A stretch of 64,000 nt of DNA, taken from Dromaius novaehollandiae. Taxonomy: Eukaryota > Chordata > Aves > Casuariiformes > Dromaiidae. Under the pieces are notes generated by a model. It saw only the letters and a program-made list of their open reading frames with translations, had not been told where the DNA came from and did no database searches. Positions 14,516 through 27,425 of the stretch are shown piece after piece. The stretch lies in NCBI RefSeq assembly GCF_036370855.1, contig NC_088098.1:198199773-198263772 (forward strand), written 5' to 3'. Position 1 is the first letter of the stretch. The number at the start of each line of letters is the position of its first letter. A program made the position numbers and the translations under genes.

Positions 14516-15129
14516 GTTTTTTTCCACAAATGAACATTGGTAATAGTACAGTTCAGTGTACAGTGGGCACTGTTTTTTGTTACATGTTACAAGGTGCTGC
14601 AATGTAATGCTCTTTTTATTTTATTGTTCACTACAGCCCTAGACAAGTCTGATTTTTATTTCATGCCCTTTATTTTATAATTTGTAATACTTTTGATAAT
14701 GTCACATGAAATATTCAACATTAGCTATTTGTAAAAAGAGAAGGGGGGGATCTTGTTAAATGATTTTTCTTTGCTGAATCAGCCACATTTTACATAAATG
14801 TTAATCATTTACCAGTGACTTGCTGTTACAACTGCTTACCTGATAGCACAGTGAAACTGTAATTTAACTTACAGAATGTAAAGGTAGATAAGCAACACTG
14901 GGCTCCCAGGGTTGATATGGCTATGAGTGTTGTAATCCAAAAGAAAAAATTACGACAAAGGCTTTTGCTTTGTGCAGATTAAAAAAAGGGCTTGTTCTCG
15001 TCAGAAAAATCTTACTTGCAAATAATTATTGGCAATGGGAAGAAATTTGCTGTTAGGAAAACTGTACAGCTTCTGATTTTGAAGCCATGTGGTTATTTCT
15101 GCTATAAAATATTAAAGTGCCATAATTTT

Positions 15130-15135
15130 AATAAA
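15130..15135 (+). terminator. SACS: Likely main SACS polyadenylation signal (AATAAA)
   Basis: A canonical AATAAA is preceded by an AT-rich stretch. About 30-45 nt downstream lies a GT-rich element (tgatgtgtcttgg), as expected for a cleavage site near 15,150. The position gives a 3' UTR of about 1.6 kb. Confidence 0.6.
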
Positions 15136-15368
15136 GAAAAATGCAAACATATACTTTGGCCTGATGTGTCTTGGCTTTATAAACTAGACTGAATTTACCT
15201 ATTATTTCAAGCTTTCTTTTAGATAAGTTACTATGTAGTCTCTTCAATTCATTCTAAACAATTGTACAAATATGAAAATTAAAAAGGAGAAAAGTGCATT
15301 TTTCTTGTAATGACAAATGTTTGCAGTTTTCTAAAAAAAATACATTTTGCTGATTTTTTTTTTTTTTA

Positions 15369-15374
15369 AATAAA
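15369..15374 (+). terminator. SACS: Possible alternative SACS polyadenylation signal
   Basis: AATAAA lies right after a T-run at about 15,354-15,367. It could give a 3' UTR about 240 nt longer. The downstream sequence is not strikingly GT-rich, so it is weaker than the site at 15,130. Confidence 0.3.
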
Positions 15375-18300
15375 TAGCATGTAAGTAAAACAAAAATCTT
15401 GGTATGCCATGAAACAAATTAGTTCAGTTTGTTCCCTGTATTTTTTAAACAGATTGCTTTGGTTCATACTACTTTTGTGTATTGATTAAGTCAGATGAAC
15501 AGTATTCTGAGTAAGCAAATAACACAGTTTTAAATACTAACAATGGGAAACAGTTAACATTGTCAGCATTTTTTCAGTTTAAATGTCTAAAATATCAGGT
15601 AGCAGGGTAGTGTGAAAGCAAATAACAGAATAGCCATAGAAGAACACTCTTCAGTTTTTAGGTGAGATTTTGGGGGAGGAAGGCTTTAAGTATGTAACTG
15701 TGTGTCTTATAAGCAACATATGTTGCCTTACCAGTATTACTATGACCCATTAAAATGGCTGCACAGAACTATTAAGTTATTTTGTTAATTATATTGTATA
15801 TATTGTTAAATGCTGACACTGTGAGAAAGAAAATGGTCCCAGTCCTTAGGAAGCTAATAATCTGAATTAAGTCTAAATACTGAGCCAACGTGAGCAAGAA
15901 AAATTGAATGATAAATTGAATACTTGTCTTAACTGTTGTGTTAATTTGTTTCCTTTTGGCTCAGCTGGGAAAACTGGAAAATACAGAATAACATAATTGT
16001 TCATAAGTTCTACCTGGAAGCTAAGAAAAGCAGTGTGTGGTGATTTTTAGCAGGGGTCTGTTAGAAGTGAATGTTAGAGAAGTATGTTTGACAAGTAATT
16101 CTGTACATTACACAAGTTCACATAAGCCAAAAGGTCTTCTCAGCCAGGGATACGTCCTACTTATCTTCCACTTTTAACAGGATCATGTGTCTTCAAAAGC
16201 AGCTTCAGCAGTCCAGTCTCCCAGAATTATAGTTGTGAGAGGTTTAGCCAGGATAACTGGTGCAGGAAACTGACTGAACTGTACATTTAGTGACTTGAAT
16301 TTAAAGAATTGTGGTGTTAGAGCCGTGGCACTTCTGTTACTATTTATCTATTTGTGGAAACCTCAAAAGTTATCTTCTCAACAACACTATTAAAACCTGT
16401 TCTAAGAAAGCATTGCCCATTTGCCTCAGCAATGGGTGACAAGATGTGATTTCTCTTCAAAAGAAATAGATTTTTTTATGTAACCATTTATGCAACTATT
16501 AAAAGGAAAAGAAATATTATTTTGTAAAGATACACAGTTTTGCAAAATTTGTACACAAATAATGGCTGAATCCTGTTTGCATAAGAGACCAAAGTGAAAA
16601 GTAGAATCAAAATAAAGTTATTGTGGTGATTTGAAAACTAAGATTTGTTTAATTAGTATATGGTTTGCATTCAGTTGGCACTTGGGTTGCTCTAAAAAGG
16701 TTGTAATAAAATCTATTGTAAATACTCCAATTAAAGTAAAAAGGGAGTACTGACTTCTGGATTTTGTACTGCCAGAGCTGAACAGTTGAGGATGGCTGAA
16801 TTGGTATTGTGGAACATAGGCAGAAGTGCTTCTTGTGAAAGACAAATAGTATAAAAATAATTAAACCTGAGAAAATGAAAGTAGATGTTTATATTTGATG
16901 AAAGCCTACATTTTAGTCACTTGAAGTTTTTTGTCAGTGAGGTTTTACTGGTTCTGTTTGTTTTATTTGGTTCAGTAACTCTGGATGATTAATTCAGTAG
17001 CACTGGCATCTTTTTGGCTTACTTTCACCTACTACAGATGAAGATAAAGGGATTCTCCATGTCCAATGAAGCCCAATTGTAAAGCATATTCTAAATGCTG
17101 GAAAATAATTTTTTAATTGTGATCATGATTTAGTATTCGTGTTTTAAAATAATGGATGTTTCACATTTTGAGAGTCTTGGGAAGATTTTTTTTTTTAAAA
17201 AAGTAAACATTCATTTAAACTGTGTTTCATTTGAACATGAAAGGAGAAACAGACTTTTCAAAACATATAAAGTTTATTCAATAATTCAGTTTTCAGGTAA
17301 TTCTTGCCGTTTCCTTCTGCATAAAGCTATATAGACAAATATAAATACTAAAGGACTGAAATGGAAACAGAGGATTGTGTTTTGCCACTTCCAATATTTA
17401 CTACCATTCTGATCTCTTTATTTTTTCATTGTGTAGTAATCCCAATTATAAAAGGAACTGCTGTAAATCATTTTTTGGGGGGAAAAATATCTATGCAAAT
17501 GATACAGTTCACTATGCTGCGTAGTATTTTTTTCTTCCATTTGCATGACACTTTTCAAAATAAACTAGAGAAGTGCAAACTCTCATTTTCCTGTGCCATA
17601 GTTTTCTGTTACTTTGTAACAATTATTTTTGTTTGATTCAAAGGGAAACAATAATTTACAAGTATTAAAGACACTTAGAAAGATGTCCACATGGAGATAT
17701 CAGAAATGGTAATTTAGTGATGTACAGACTACATTGAGGTCAACAAGAATTCAGATGTTAGCATCAGCTTGATTACATTGTGATAATTTTAGCCATAGCT
17801 TTATTTCTCTGCTCACCATGAATGGAAAAAAAAAAATCCCCAAATGTTCTTCAGTGACAAACGAAGTTGCCACCCACACTTTTTAAAACCTGTAGTTTTT
17901 GCCTTCACAGCTTAAGCAATGCAACTATGTGTTCGGTGTCAATTTTGTAGCATAGTGAAAATGAGAACTGAAGCTGAAAAAATGCAGAGGGACATATCAG
18001 TGATTTGGATGGTGGCTTGGCCTGTGATGCAGGAGATCTGCTTAGTGTCCTGTCTTACTACAGAATTCACCTGTGAATTTACTTATGTCCAAAAGGATGA
18101 TCATCCTAGAAAGGCAGTAGTTATTGCAATGTCTTACTGAGGTGCCATAATGCTCAGTAGCGTTATTAGCCAGGGAGCTGCACTGAGATTTTCCCAGGTG
18201 AATACCACAGCTATGTAAATGTTAACTGAAATGGAGCAACTTCAGTGGAAGAGGTTCAACAGTAGTTGTTTCCAAATACCTAGTAGTTTAGGGGTTATTC

Positions 18301-19511
18301 TTGTGATATGTGGGAAACCTGGCCTCAAGCCCTTGCTCTGTATTTAGTGGAAAATCGTATTTTAAAATGTGCCTCCAAAGTGAAAGCTTAAAATTCATAA
18401 TTTAAAATTCCCTGTTTCCATTGCTTAGCAGAACAGGCAGATTGTGACTAATGTACTTATTTTCAATATCTGGCTAAAATTTGGGGCTTAAGCTAGGTGA
18501 ATGAATAGTTTGGTACCATGTGGAAGTGAGTAGGTATGTATCCTTGATGTCAAAAATGTATGTAAGATGATAATTCAGATGCCTTTGAGACTACTTAGTG
18601 GCTGAATAGTCTAAAGATTGAAATTGCTGTCCTGCTGTCGTACTAGACCTGTGAAAGACTGTTACAGCCCTCCAGGTTGCTTGTAGTGATAATTTTTAGG
18701 TATCTGATGTAGTAGAATTCGCCATCCTTTCTGATAATGCATAGGCTTTCTGTACAGTGAATGACTGCTCCTAATTTGGTCTGCAACAGCTTGCACGTGG
18801 AACTGAAACCACCTAAGCTGACTTTAAAGAAATGCTGAAAAGAGGTTTCTGTTAAAGCCTAAGTTGAATGCTTATTTGCCTTATTTAGTAGTAGAGCCAT
18901 ATATTGCTGTCTTTTGGGCTAACAGCCCTGGACTCACTCCTGAAGGTAGATGTCTAAGCCCAGGAAGAGGGAATTTCAGAAATGAAAGATGTGTTACATC
19001 CTACTTACCCTTTAGGCAATGTGTTAGCATTAGAGCGCTCTCCAAATAACACAGGAGACCTTGATTCGCTTGCCTCCTTTACCTGAAGGGTCCCAAAATC
19101 TCAGCTCTCACACATGTCCTATTCTTTCCTATTGAAGCTCTTCTAGTTTGCATTAATTGCTGAGGGCTCCACCCTGCTAATGAAGGGCAATTTCAGTACT
19201 GTACATTAACACTGCTGGATGAAATACAAAGGCAGTCCTTGAGGCAGGGACTACCCAGGGCTTTACCACAATAGTAGCAGATCCTGTTAACTGGGAGCTC
19301 TTTCACCACGCAGTCTCTCGTGGGTATTTGGGATCTTGACAGTGTTGGTTTCTTTGATTGTCCACTGGAGCCAAGGTAGCAAGTTTAATAAATGGGGTAG
19401 TCTTGGCTGTTCTTTTGTTTTGTTCTGATACTACTGCCTTAAGAATGAACGGTTTTTTTTTCCTCTAAAGGAGGGACACTCTGTGATTTAATAATGATTA
19501 TTGTTTAAGCT

Positions 19512-19526
19512 TTTATTGTAAATAAA
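19512..19526. terminator. Back-to-back polyadenylation hexamers on both strands
   Basis: The minus strand carries AATAAA at 19,517-19,512 and the plus strand carries AATAAA at 19,521-19,526, three bases apart. They lie between two convergent genes, so either could end a transcript arriving from its side. This would imply an SGCG 3' UTR of about 1.3 kb or a long SACS 3' UTR. Use of either is inferred only from the hexamers. Confidence 0.3.
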
Positions 19527-20566
19527 CACCAAGGCACTATGTGACAGCAGCTCCTAACTGGGTAATAGTATTATCAAATATATACAAAATAGCCTCAAAG
19601 GGATTAAAAACCCATGAGGTTTAAACAACAGGCTATTAATTACAAATCCTGCTATCCAGAGGTGTGCAAACAATTTATTTGTGATTTCAGTGCAACACTG
19701 TACAGGGAAATGGGTCTGCAGTCATGTTTCTCTACAAGGTCAATAAATGGTTTGTCAACTCTGGTGAGCATTTACTCTATATCTAAAGCCCTAATGCAAA
19801 AAATAATGGAGTAGTTTTACTCTCTCCATTTGTGGTGGGGTCCCACTTTGATAAGATCAGAAATATCAGTCAACAGCTGCAGATGGAAGTGACAGTTCAC
19901 TTAATCAAATCCTGCGGGCAACAAAAAAGGATTTTTTTTCTCCCACAGCCCAAACAGTTCCTTGTATCAGACAAGCTGGAGCTACATTAAAGATTTTTTT
20001 TTCTTTTTACTAGTCCAGCTGGCAGAGCAAATAGCCTTGTTGAATTAGCATGTCCTAAAATATAAAAGGGTCTAAATGAGCATTATGGTACAGGCAGTAC
20101 AATAAACTATTGCTATTATAAAATATACTAACACATTTCTCTTTTGTACCGTTAACAGCTTTGAAGACACAGAAAGGTATAAATTAGTAACTCCTGGAGC
20201 TTTTTCTGTTAGTTAGTCTGTTTTTTATGTGACTCAGTAATAAGCAAATCAACATTTATGTTGCCAAATTAAAATAGAAAGCTATCGGAAAATTAACACA
20301 TTTGGTTCAGAACTCATACAAACACATTTTCTTTCATATTTTGTGTTATTGCAAGAACAAAATTGCATAGACCATTTGCTGGCACTTTCTGAATTCCCCA
20401 AATAATGCTTTGTCTTATCAAATAGTTCAAGTAATTCCTTCAAATGAATTTCACCCACTAATGCAGTAAGTGTTTACATGTAGTGAGAGAAAAAAACATG
20501 GAGTTCAAAAATATTAACAATAACAATCATTTGACTGAATAACAGTTCAGTGTTAGAAACATTCCT

Positions 20567-20832
20567 TTTATTTTTTTCTGATGCTCTCCGTATGGCTGAT
20601 TTCAAAATGGTACTGCCAGAACATTTCATTTGATTGAAGTCATTCTTCTGAAGCTAAGATGTCATTTGTGCTCTTCTGCTTCTCCTTTCACCCTGTAGTC
20701 CAGGTTTCTAGATACAGATTTGTTTCCTAAACTGAAGTGCTTTGTTTTTTAAATTTCTGCTTTCAGTAATGGTCTGTTAGCAATAATATAAAACTCAGAA
20801 TAGCAAGGGAATATGTGGCATTTTCTGGTGCT
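20567..20832 (-). other. SGCG: SGCG 3' untranslated region (proposed proximal form)
   Basis: The first good minus-strand hexamer after the hexamer that overlaps the stop codon is AATAAA at 20,572-20,567, giving a 3' UTR of about 270-290 nt. From memory the human 3' UTR is longer (several hundred nt), so the true end may be further left, towards 19,512. No coding potential is seen. Confidence 0.4.
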
Positions 20833-21006
20833 TTATTGACAGACACGGCTGTACTCTTGGCAAGTGGAGCCCACACCAGCCACTGACAAATAGAGCTTTC
20901 CGTCCGGACAAACACAGATCTCATAAAGCCCCTGAGAAACACCAGATCCGCCTCTTGTACCCTCCGGCAATTTAGGCAATCGCACAGTTTCAGCATCAAG
21001 CAAAAG
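20833..21006 (-). CDS. SGCG: Gamma-sarcoglycan exon 8 (C-terminal exon)
   Basis: Gamma-sarcoglycan is a single-pass type II membrane protein of the sarcoglycan complex, which stabilises dystrophin at the muscle cell membrane. Its C-terminus is extracellular. Read on the minus strand this exon follows an acceptor (cccatgcag) and gives 57 codons plus TAA, the same coding length as human exon 8 (from memory). It contains the highly conserved [19 protein letters not shown] block and the conserved cysteine cluster (C-V-C, then two more cysteines near the end), the disulfide-rich C-terminal motif of sarcoglycans. The frame joins exon 7 cleanly in phase 0. The final residue here is Gln after the last Cys, where I remember Leu in human. 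The stop codon TAA lies inside an AATAAA hexamer. Confidence 0.96.
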   Translation of the reverse strand, partial: LLLDAETVRLPKLPEGTRGGSGVSQGLYEICVCPDGKLYLSVAGVGSTCQEYSRVCQ

Positions 21007-21817
21007 CTGCATGGGAGAAAGCAGGACAAATGGGTTTGTTAGAGATAATAATACAGTAAAGACTTAAGAGTTCCAGAAAACAACCTGCCTATGTCTAGAC
21101 GGTGGTTTAAGAATAGCCTTCTGCCCAGGCCGTTCATACACAAACCTGCTCTAAGGCCTGGGCTCTTCAGGCAAGTGCTGGAGTGCAGGAGAGGGATGAA
21201 CTGAAGCCCTTCCTTTGGCATGGGCACAGCTGTGGCCCTACCTGCACGCTGGGCATGGGCACTGCTCCCATCGAGCGGCCAGGTCTGGCCTGGCCTGCCT
21301 GCTAACGCCTTGCAGCTACGTCAATGGATTAATGATGGTCACAGGCTGGCCTGAGTTGCTGTGTGCACAAACTCACGCTGTCTACACCACGCCAGAGGGG
21401 GTAAAGAGACTGCTGCATTTCCAGTGCTGCTGCTGCTAGGGAAGCTCTTAAAGATTTCTACAGAGCTTCACTCCTCTATCTAGAAACCTAAATATTTTTG
21501 AGACTCTGCGCTGAATCTCTTCCTCTGGTCCAAGAATCCCACTGGAGTGCCTCGGGATTAGTGTTAGCTGGGCAGCTGAGCAGCATCAGAGTTTGATTTA
21601 AACCATTTCTCTAAGCTAATGGGACATTAGATCAATTTATACTGTTATTTAATCTGACCTATAAATAAATGTCTCACTACTGGCACCATTAATTTTAACA
21701 TCCTGTTTCCTAAAATCTGAAGAACTGAATTAGTAGAACTTTAAAAAAGACGTAATGTTTTGACAGATAGCTAGCGAGATCAACCACAGTCATGGAAACA
21801 GGAGTGCTTGTACTCAC
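21007..21817 (-). other. SGCG: SGCG intron 7
   Basis: An 811-bp intron with a GTGAGT donor at 21,817-21,812 and a CAG acceptor at 21,009-21,007, both read on the minus strand. It includes a more GC-rich patch around 21,180-21,420. No gene or repeat is recognised inside. Confidence 0.9.
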
Positions 21818-21941
21818 CACACCGTCACTGCTGTGTAGTTTGATATCCATCTGGGAAAGAGCTTCAATATTCCCAGCTTGTGCTTTGATATTAATTCCTC
21901 TTGGTGCATCCATGCTCAAAGATCGAGTTGGTGATTCCAAT
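21818..21941 (-). CDS. SGCG: Gamma-sarcoglycan exon 7
   Basis: This 124-nt minus-strand exon has the same length as human exon 7 (from memory). It is flanked by a ctttcag acceptor and a GTG|gtgagt donor. It begins with one base that completes an Arg codon from exon 6, then reads [15 protein letters not shown] and on through IEALSQMDI to SSDGV, almost identical to mammalian gamma-sarcoglycan. It is part of the extracellular beta-rich region. The exon ends on a codon boundary and exon 8 follows in frame with LLLDAETV. Confidence 0.97.
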
Positions 21942-23484
21942 CTGAAAGCAGAAACAGGAAATCTGACATTAGCATGTTCTCATATCTTCCTTTATTTTGA
22001 ATTATAAGTAAATGTTGAACAAGCAAATACTTCAAAGATATCGCCTGAAGTCACGTGAAAGATGGCAGCCTCCTTTTTCTTCAGGTAGACTTCAAAGAAT
22101 AGACAGCTGTTTAAACACTAGTGTATCCCAAATTAGAAAAAAAAAAAGGTGAATTCGAGTTCATAATACAGACGCAAGGTATACATAAGCACAAACCCTC
22201 TGAAATTATTTCAGAGATTTGTTTTAGTGTAACTGTAATTTGTTTCTTTAAAAATGAGAATCCAGTTTTACATTCTTTAATTTGAATTTGTGTTCATTTG
22301 TGACATAACAGAGCATTGAAATTAATACATTTAGGGCAATCTGGAAAGCTTTTAATCAACAAGAGTTTTGCCTCTACTGTCAGTTGGGCCAAAATTTCAC
22401 TCAGTGCATACGTGTAGTTTAACTAGATGGGCCTTTAAGATCCACAAAGTCAACAGCTTGGTTTGAAATAAAAGCTATGCAATACAAAGGAAAGCTGCAA
22501 ACCCTACAGTGCCACAAGATGGCAGGAAGGGACTGTATTAGCTGAATAATCACTACATTGGGCCAGCTTTGCAGGATTAATGGATTTTTATTTTCCAAAG
22601 AGATAAGGTCTTGTTTCTTCAGAGTTTTGGCATCATTTCCACAACAAACAGCAAGGATAAAAATCATGGGAAAGAAAGAAAAACTTCAAACTCAGCAACA
22701 AGCTGATCATTATATTGCTTCTTTTGAGAGTTACCTAGTTAAGAATTGCTTCGGCTGGAGACGCTGGGAACGCCACAGTATCAGACTTTTTGCATGTTAT
22801 CCTTTGTTTCTGAATATTGCCTCACCCTTGTTGATGACATCAGCCTGTATTTTTCACTATCAGCCTCCATTAATCAGGCTATTTCCCTCTCTCCCTGCTT
22901 GTGTTATATATTCTTTTTTTGTCCTAGAGAAAATGAATCAAAGAATCTTTTGTTTTTCATCAGATAATTTAATCCTCAGTGTTTTAAATAGGGAAGCAGA
23001 TTTGTGTTCTTTTTTGTGCCGACACATGTTGGTTTTGCGCTGACACACATGCATTTTTTTCAAACAAATTACTTCATTTGAAATAATTTCTGAAAGAGCT
23101 CAGGCCTTCCTAATAGGTACTAAACTGATTGTCTCATAGGCGAGGGAACCTGGACAGTGCTCTGGTTCCAGCCGTTGGAGCTAACAGCATGAGAGAAGAA
23201 AGCAAGAGAGGAAGAAAGCAAGGTTTAGGGGAAATTTTAGTTTCTCTGAGTTATGGAAACACTATGGTGGTCTCAGTTTACTTTACAGCCATGTCAGCTT
23301 TCCTATTCTGCTCATGTGCTACACAAACATAGCATAACGCAGGCTACATCTATAATACAGACATCGGTCAAGCTTCCCAGTTCCCCGGTCTGCACCTGCG
23401 CATCCACCATAACTCAGCATCATTGGACCCAGGCAAGCACCAGCCTTCCCCATCCTCTGTGTCACAGTGTCCACCTTCTGGAAA

Positions 23485-23519
<35 letters not shown>

Positions 23520-26500
23520 TGTGAGCAAGCACATGCTCCTGGCAGATGCAGTGTGCTCTGTCACACGCACTGAGCAGCTGCCCATCTGGGTGAGCGGAGG
23601 ACTGTGCCTCGAGAAGGTCCTTCACTGGGTTGTGCCTCCCTTAGTAAGTCCAGGCCCTGGCTGCTGATCACGTGCTAGAGGAATGGAAAGTTTTCACATA
23701 CAGTCCTGATGTAGCTGTCTGATGGGTTTCATTCACTCAAATCACTCCAATTCTTTCTTTTCAGTTAACGTATTACAACTGGAATCTAAGACGTCAGTTT
23801 GTGCTTGCATAAAACTTCAGTTATATCTAAAGAGGTCTGAAGAAAAAAAGCTAAATCTAGCTGATATGCTGATGAAGGATAATTTGATTCTATCACACCT
23901 AAGAAGGTGATAGGTGAGCATGGTCACTGACACTTGATTTTATATTCCAAGAGCTGAAAGTGATCCCAGGTTTATTTGCTGATCACTGCTGCTCCAAGGA
24001 AGCATCAGACATCTAATGTTACTATTAGCAATCTTTATTAAGCAATGTTCATGATTTAACAATCTTTATTTTACTTTTTGCTTTAGCTCCTTACATTTAA
24101 CTTCCACTTTTATGAAAAGGGAATTCAGTTTTTCATGGTGTGATTTGCATGGGAAGTTCACTGGAATATTTTGAGATGCATATTTGTATACAACATACTA
24201 TTAAAAATTAATCAAAGTTCGTATTTTGCATAATTTTTTAGTTTAATATATTTTCGTAAGTTACTGTCATTGTAGTTGTATATGACAGGAATATGACTGT
24301 TTTGTTAGTTCATTTTAGGAAAAAGCTATAAACATTCAAATAGATTTTTTTTTTTTTTTGTAAAGCAATTCACCTATATAAATAATGTTTATGTAGGCAT
24401 ACATTTTTCTTTTTAAGGTCTGTTGAGTATTGGAAGAAAGCAGGCTGGGACAGATTTCTGAAGAGCATGTCAGACTTAGGAGTTTGAAAAGCAATCAAAT
24501 GCCAGAGAAATATTTTCTACTTTCTACCAAAATTAATGCTGACAAGAAGCGTAAAGATTACTGAATCACTTATAGATTTATGATCCGATTTATACATAAT
24601 TTAAATTACATGGCAGAATTACATTTGCTATATTAATCAAATTCTGAGTTTCTGCTGTTTATACAGCTCCGATTTCCAGATTAACTAAGGGCCGATTTAC
24701 TTAATTGAGCAAGCCATTGGAGCTTCCTTGCAATGCAAAGTACATTGGAGCTTAAGCAGTGATTTTAAAGCTGTCTGGAACTATTATGCTTGAGATTTTA
24801 GCAAAGCAAATTCAATAACAATAATGATATTTTTCTTCATACAGCTTTCAAAAGATCAGTGTCTCAAATGCAGACCTAAAAAAAAAGGGGAGCAGGTATC
24901 TACAGTGGAAATTATGTGACTGAAATGAACAGTGATTTTGAATATGTCATCTCAGTCCCCACTTGGTGCTGAAGATATGCGACTCCCTCATTCCCTTAGA
25001 CTTTGACCTTGAAGTCACCTCTATTCCTCAGTGATCCCAGCCTAGGAGCACCTCCAGGTTGTCGCTGTGGCAGGTTCGGATCCTTCCTGTAAGCCTAAGG
25101 CCTGAGGACTGCAAAACTGCCCTACCAGAAGACCTGACCCATGGGGACACCTGTATGAACTCAGAGTGTGTCAGAAAGATATGGATAGAGCCCTGCAATT
25201 AGGAACTGTGGTGGCATTTTTAAAGGACTAATATAGGAAAAGGGGCTTTATTATCAGTGACCAGTGGATCTAGTTAAAGCAGATGACTAGAAGAAGTGGC
25301 TCTGTGTGCCTAGTCACTTGGTTCATCAGGAAACAGAGACACTTTTACACGCAGGTAATTGACTGAAAGTCTCAAGATCCATTCCCTAGGCCATATGAGG
25401 GGGAAGAGACTAGACTTAACTGAGCAAAAAGGTAATGCACATCCCTCAAAAGTTTTGGCAAAACAAGGATTCAGTCTGCTTGCAAATGCTGGAGGGTGTA
25501 TGGGTAATCAGAAAACCAAAGTTGGTTGTCTCAGCGTTTTCGTGCTTTGTGTAATGTTTGCCTGAATTCAGGTCATATGAATGATCAGGGAATATATTGT
25601 TACCAGTGACTAACTATTTTTAAATTTTTTTAAATTACAGACATATACATTTAATTGAAGAGAATGGACTGAGGATCTTTATCACCTGGAGGAAATAGTC
25701 TATGTAATGTGCTGTCCTCAAATACGACACCTGTCACAGCCTGTCTCTCATTGGGGAAGATAGACCAGGAGCTTCTAGGTACTCTGGTAGCTACCATAAA
25801 AGTAGTGTGATGCAAAAGCAACTGATCTTTGGGGCACAACATTGATGTTAAGGACTTGACATTCACATTATGTGTGTTTTGGGGTTTACTTTAACTAGGT
25901 ATTGCCTGGCCCCACAGACTGAACACCCAAAAGAGTGGGAGCACATCAGGTGCACTCCAAGAGAACACAACTTTTACTCTAATTTAATCCAAAAGCCATG
26001 CAGTTTATGCACTCCAGGACAGTTTCACAATGAGAACCAAAGTGTGGGGAGTGCAGGCAGTTGGGCTATTTCCCTCAAAAGCACGTTTCTAATTTGAATT
26101 AAAATGCTGATGTAGACGCACCTGCAGAATGTGAGGCAATGGAAACCACACCTACGGTCACTTGCAGAGTAAACCTTTTCCCTTGCTTTCCTTCATGACT
26201 GCCATACAGTGATCCCTGCAGTCCTCTGGAGGTTTGTTGGCAAAGTGAAAGGATGCTGCACAGTAGTGAGGGGCAACTAAGCAGTCTCTGCTAATCAGGA
26301 CAATATATTGCCTGATACATTCAGACATTCAGAAATATATTTCATACCTCTGTCACCTGCTGGATATTGGTCCTCCATCTGTCCATGGCAACTAAAGCAA
26401 CTGGAAGATAAGATTTTAATTGTTGTCTTTTTACTTGCTGGTAAAATAGTTCAAGAAGTCCACTATACTGTCTTGTCTGGCTGCACAAGTGCTGCTTGTT

Positions 26501-27425
26501 TGGTGCTGGGGTGTGGAGAATAATTTATGAGAGACTGTGTGAATGTCTTCTGAGGCAATCTGGACAGCATCCAGGCTCTGGGTCTGAAATGGGCCCAACA
26601 TCTTACTGGGCTGATTTCTTACCTTTTCTATAAGCAAGCTTCTAGCTCATGGAGATGACAATTGACCAGAAATTGCTCAGTTGGCTGTGTGTAGTGAAGA
26701 TATTAAGGGCTGACAACCTGCTGTGATTGTGGTAAAGAAGCAGCTGATAGTTTTTGCGTATGCTGCAGGAATATCTCTCTCTTCCCTCATCCTGTTCTGG
26801 CAGGACAGGGAAGGACTCCTTGCTGATCTTTTATGGATCTCAGGGTGTCAGGCAGGGCTGGCTTTAGTATTGGAGAAATAGTGCCACAGCCTCCTGGAGC
26901 CCTGGTTCCCCTCACACTGCAATGGGGGTTGCTTGTCTCAGGCTCAGACAGAGGAACCAGCTTGCTATTGTGGCTTTGGGGAAAAGTTTACTCCTTTCTT
27001 CTGGCCATTTTTTGTCTTTTCCGTCTTATGAGTCGAAATCTTAAAGAAGGACTCAGCAAGGTCTGAGAGCCAAAGCTGAGTGACAGCTCTTAAACATTTA
27101 AGTTCAACCTGGAGAGACAGGGAAAGAGGAACCTTGAGTCAAATACTTGCATATAAGGAGCCTTCTGGTGCAAACATCCTCAGAATTCTTATCTCTCACT
27201 ACTGCAGATATTGAATGTTAGGAAAAGGGAGGGGTAATTGCCCTTCCTCTTCCTTTTACAGTTCTTAATCAAGGCTATAGCTAGATTTCCCTTCTCTGAG
27301 TATAGTACAAAACCATATTGTCTCCATGAAGAGAATTCTGACCATCAGGCAGGTAGCCAAGTTGGAATAGACTCACTCTCTAACCCAGTGGCTGAAGCTG
27401 GGCTACTGCACAGAAATAAAATAAA
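21942..27425 (-). other. SGCG intron 6, right of exon 7: mostly featureless
   Basis: AT-rich intron sequence. Apart from the GT microsatellite at 23,487-23,515 I see no gene, exon or recognisable mobile element. Open frames here reach 161 codons (22,558-23,043, plus strand), but that one starts with TTG, its first ATG is well inside, and the peptide resembles nothing I know, so I treat it as chance. Confidence 0.6.
23487..23515. repeat. GT dinucleotide microsatellite
   Basis: An uninterrupted GT run of about 14 units, followed by a short GC/GT mix to about 23,522. The neighbouring 300 bases are more GC-rich than the rest of the intron. The overlapping open frames on both strands here are products of the repeat. 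Confidence 0.97.

Larger units (their letters stand above)
13561..15155 (+). other. SACS: SACS 3' untranslated region
   Basis: An AT-rich stretch follows the TAA stop and runs to the first convincing polyadenylation signal at 15,130-15,135. A length of about 1.6 kb is in the range I remember for human SACS. It contains a TG/TA microsatellite and many short A- and T-runs. The right edge is inferred from the signal position, with cleavage placed about 20 nt downstream. Transcripts could be longer if a later signal is used. Confidence 0.65.
15156..20566. other. Intergenic space between convergent SACS and SGCG
   Basis: About 5.4 kb separates the presumed 3' ends of the two genes. I see no coding exon, RNA gene or recognisable mobile element. 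Open frames here are short (under about 90 codons) and without similarity I know. Further AATAAA hexamers on the plus strand, for example 16,611-16,616 with a GT-rich sequence after it, could serve longer SACS transcripts. Part of the interval may be 3' UTR of either gene. Confidence 0.6.

Noticed and set aside
20763..21029. Minus-strand 88-codon frame over SGCG exon 8.
   Set aside because: It is a shadow in another frame. The true exon 8 frame gives the conserved [10 protein letters not shown] sequence and ends at 20,833.
22558..23043. Plus-strand open frame of 161 codons.
   Set aside because: It starts with TTG and the first in-frame ATG is well inside. It has no recognisable domain, and a frame of this length is expected about once by chance in a window of this size.
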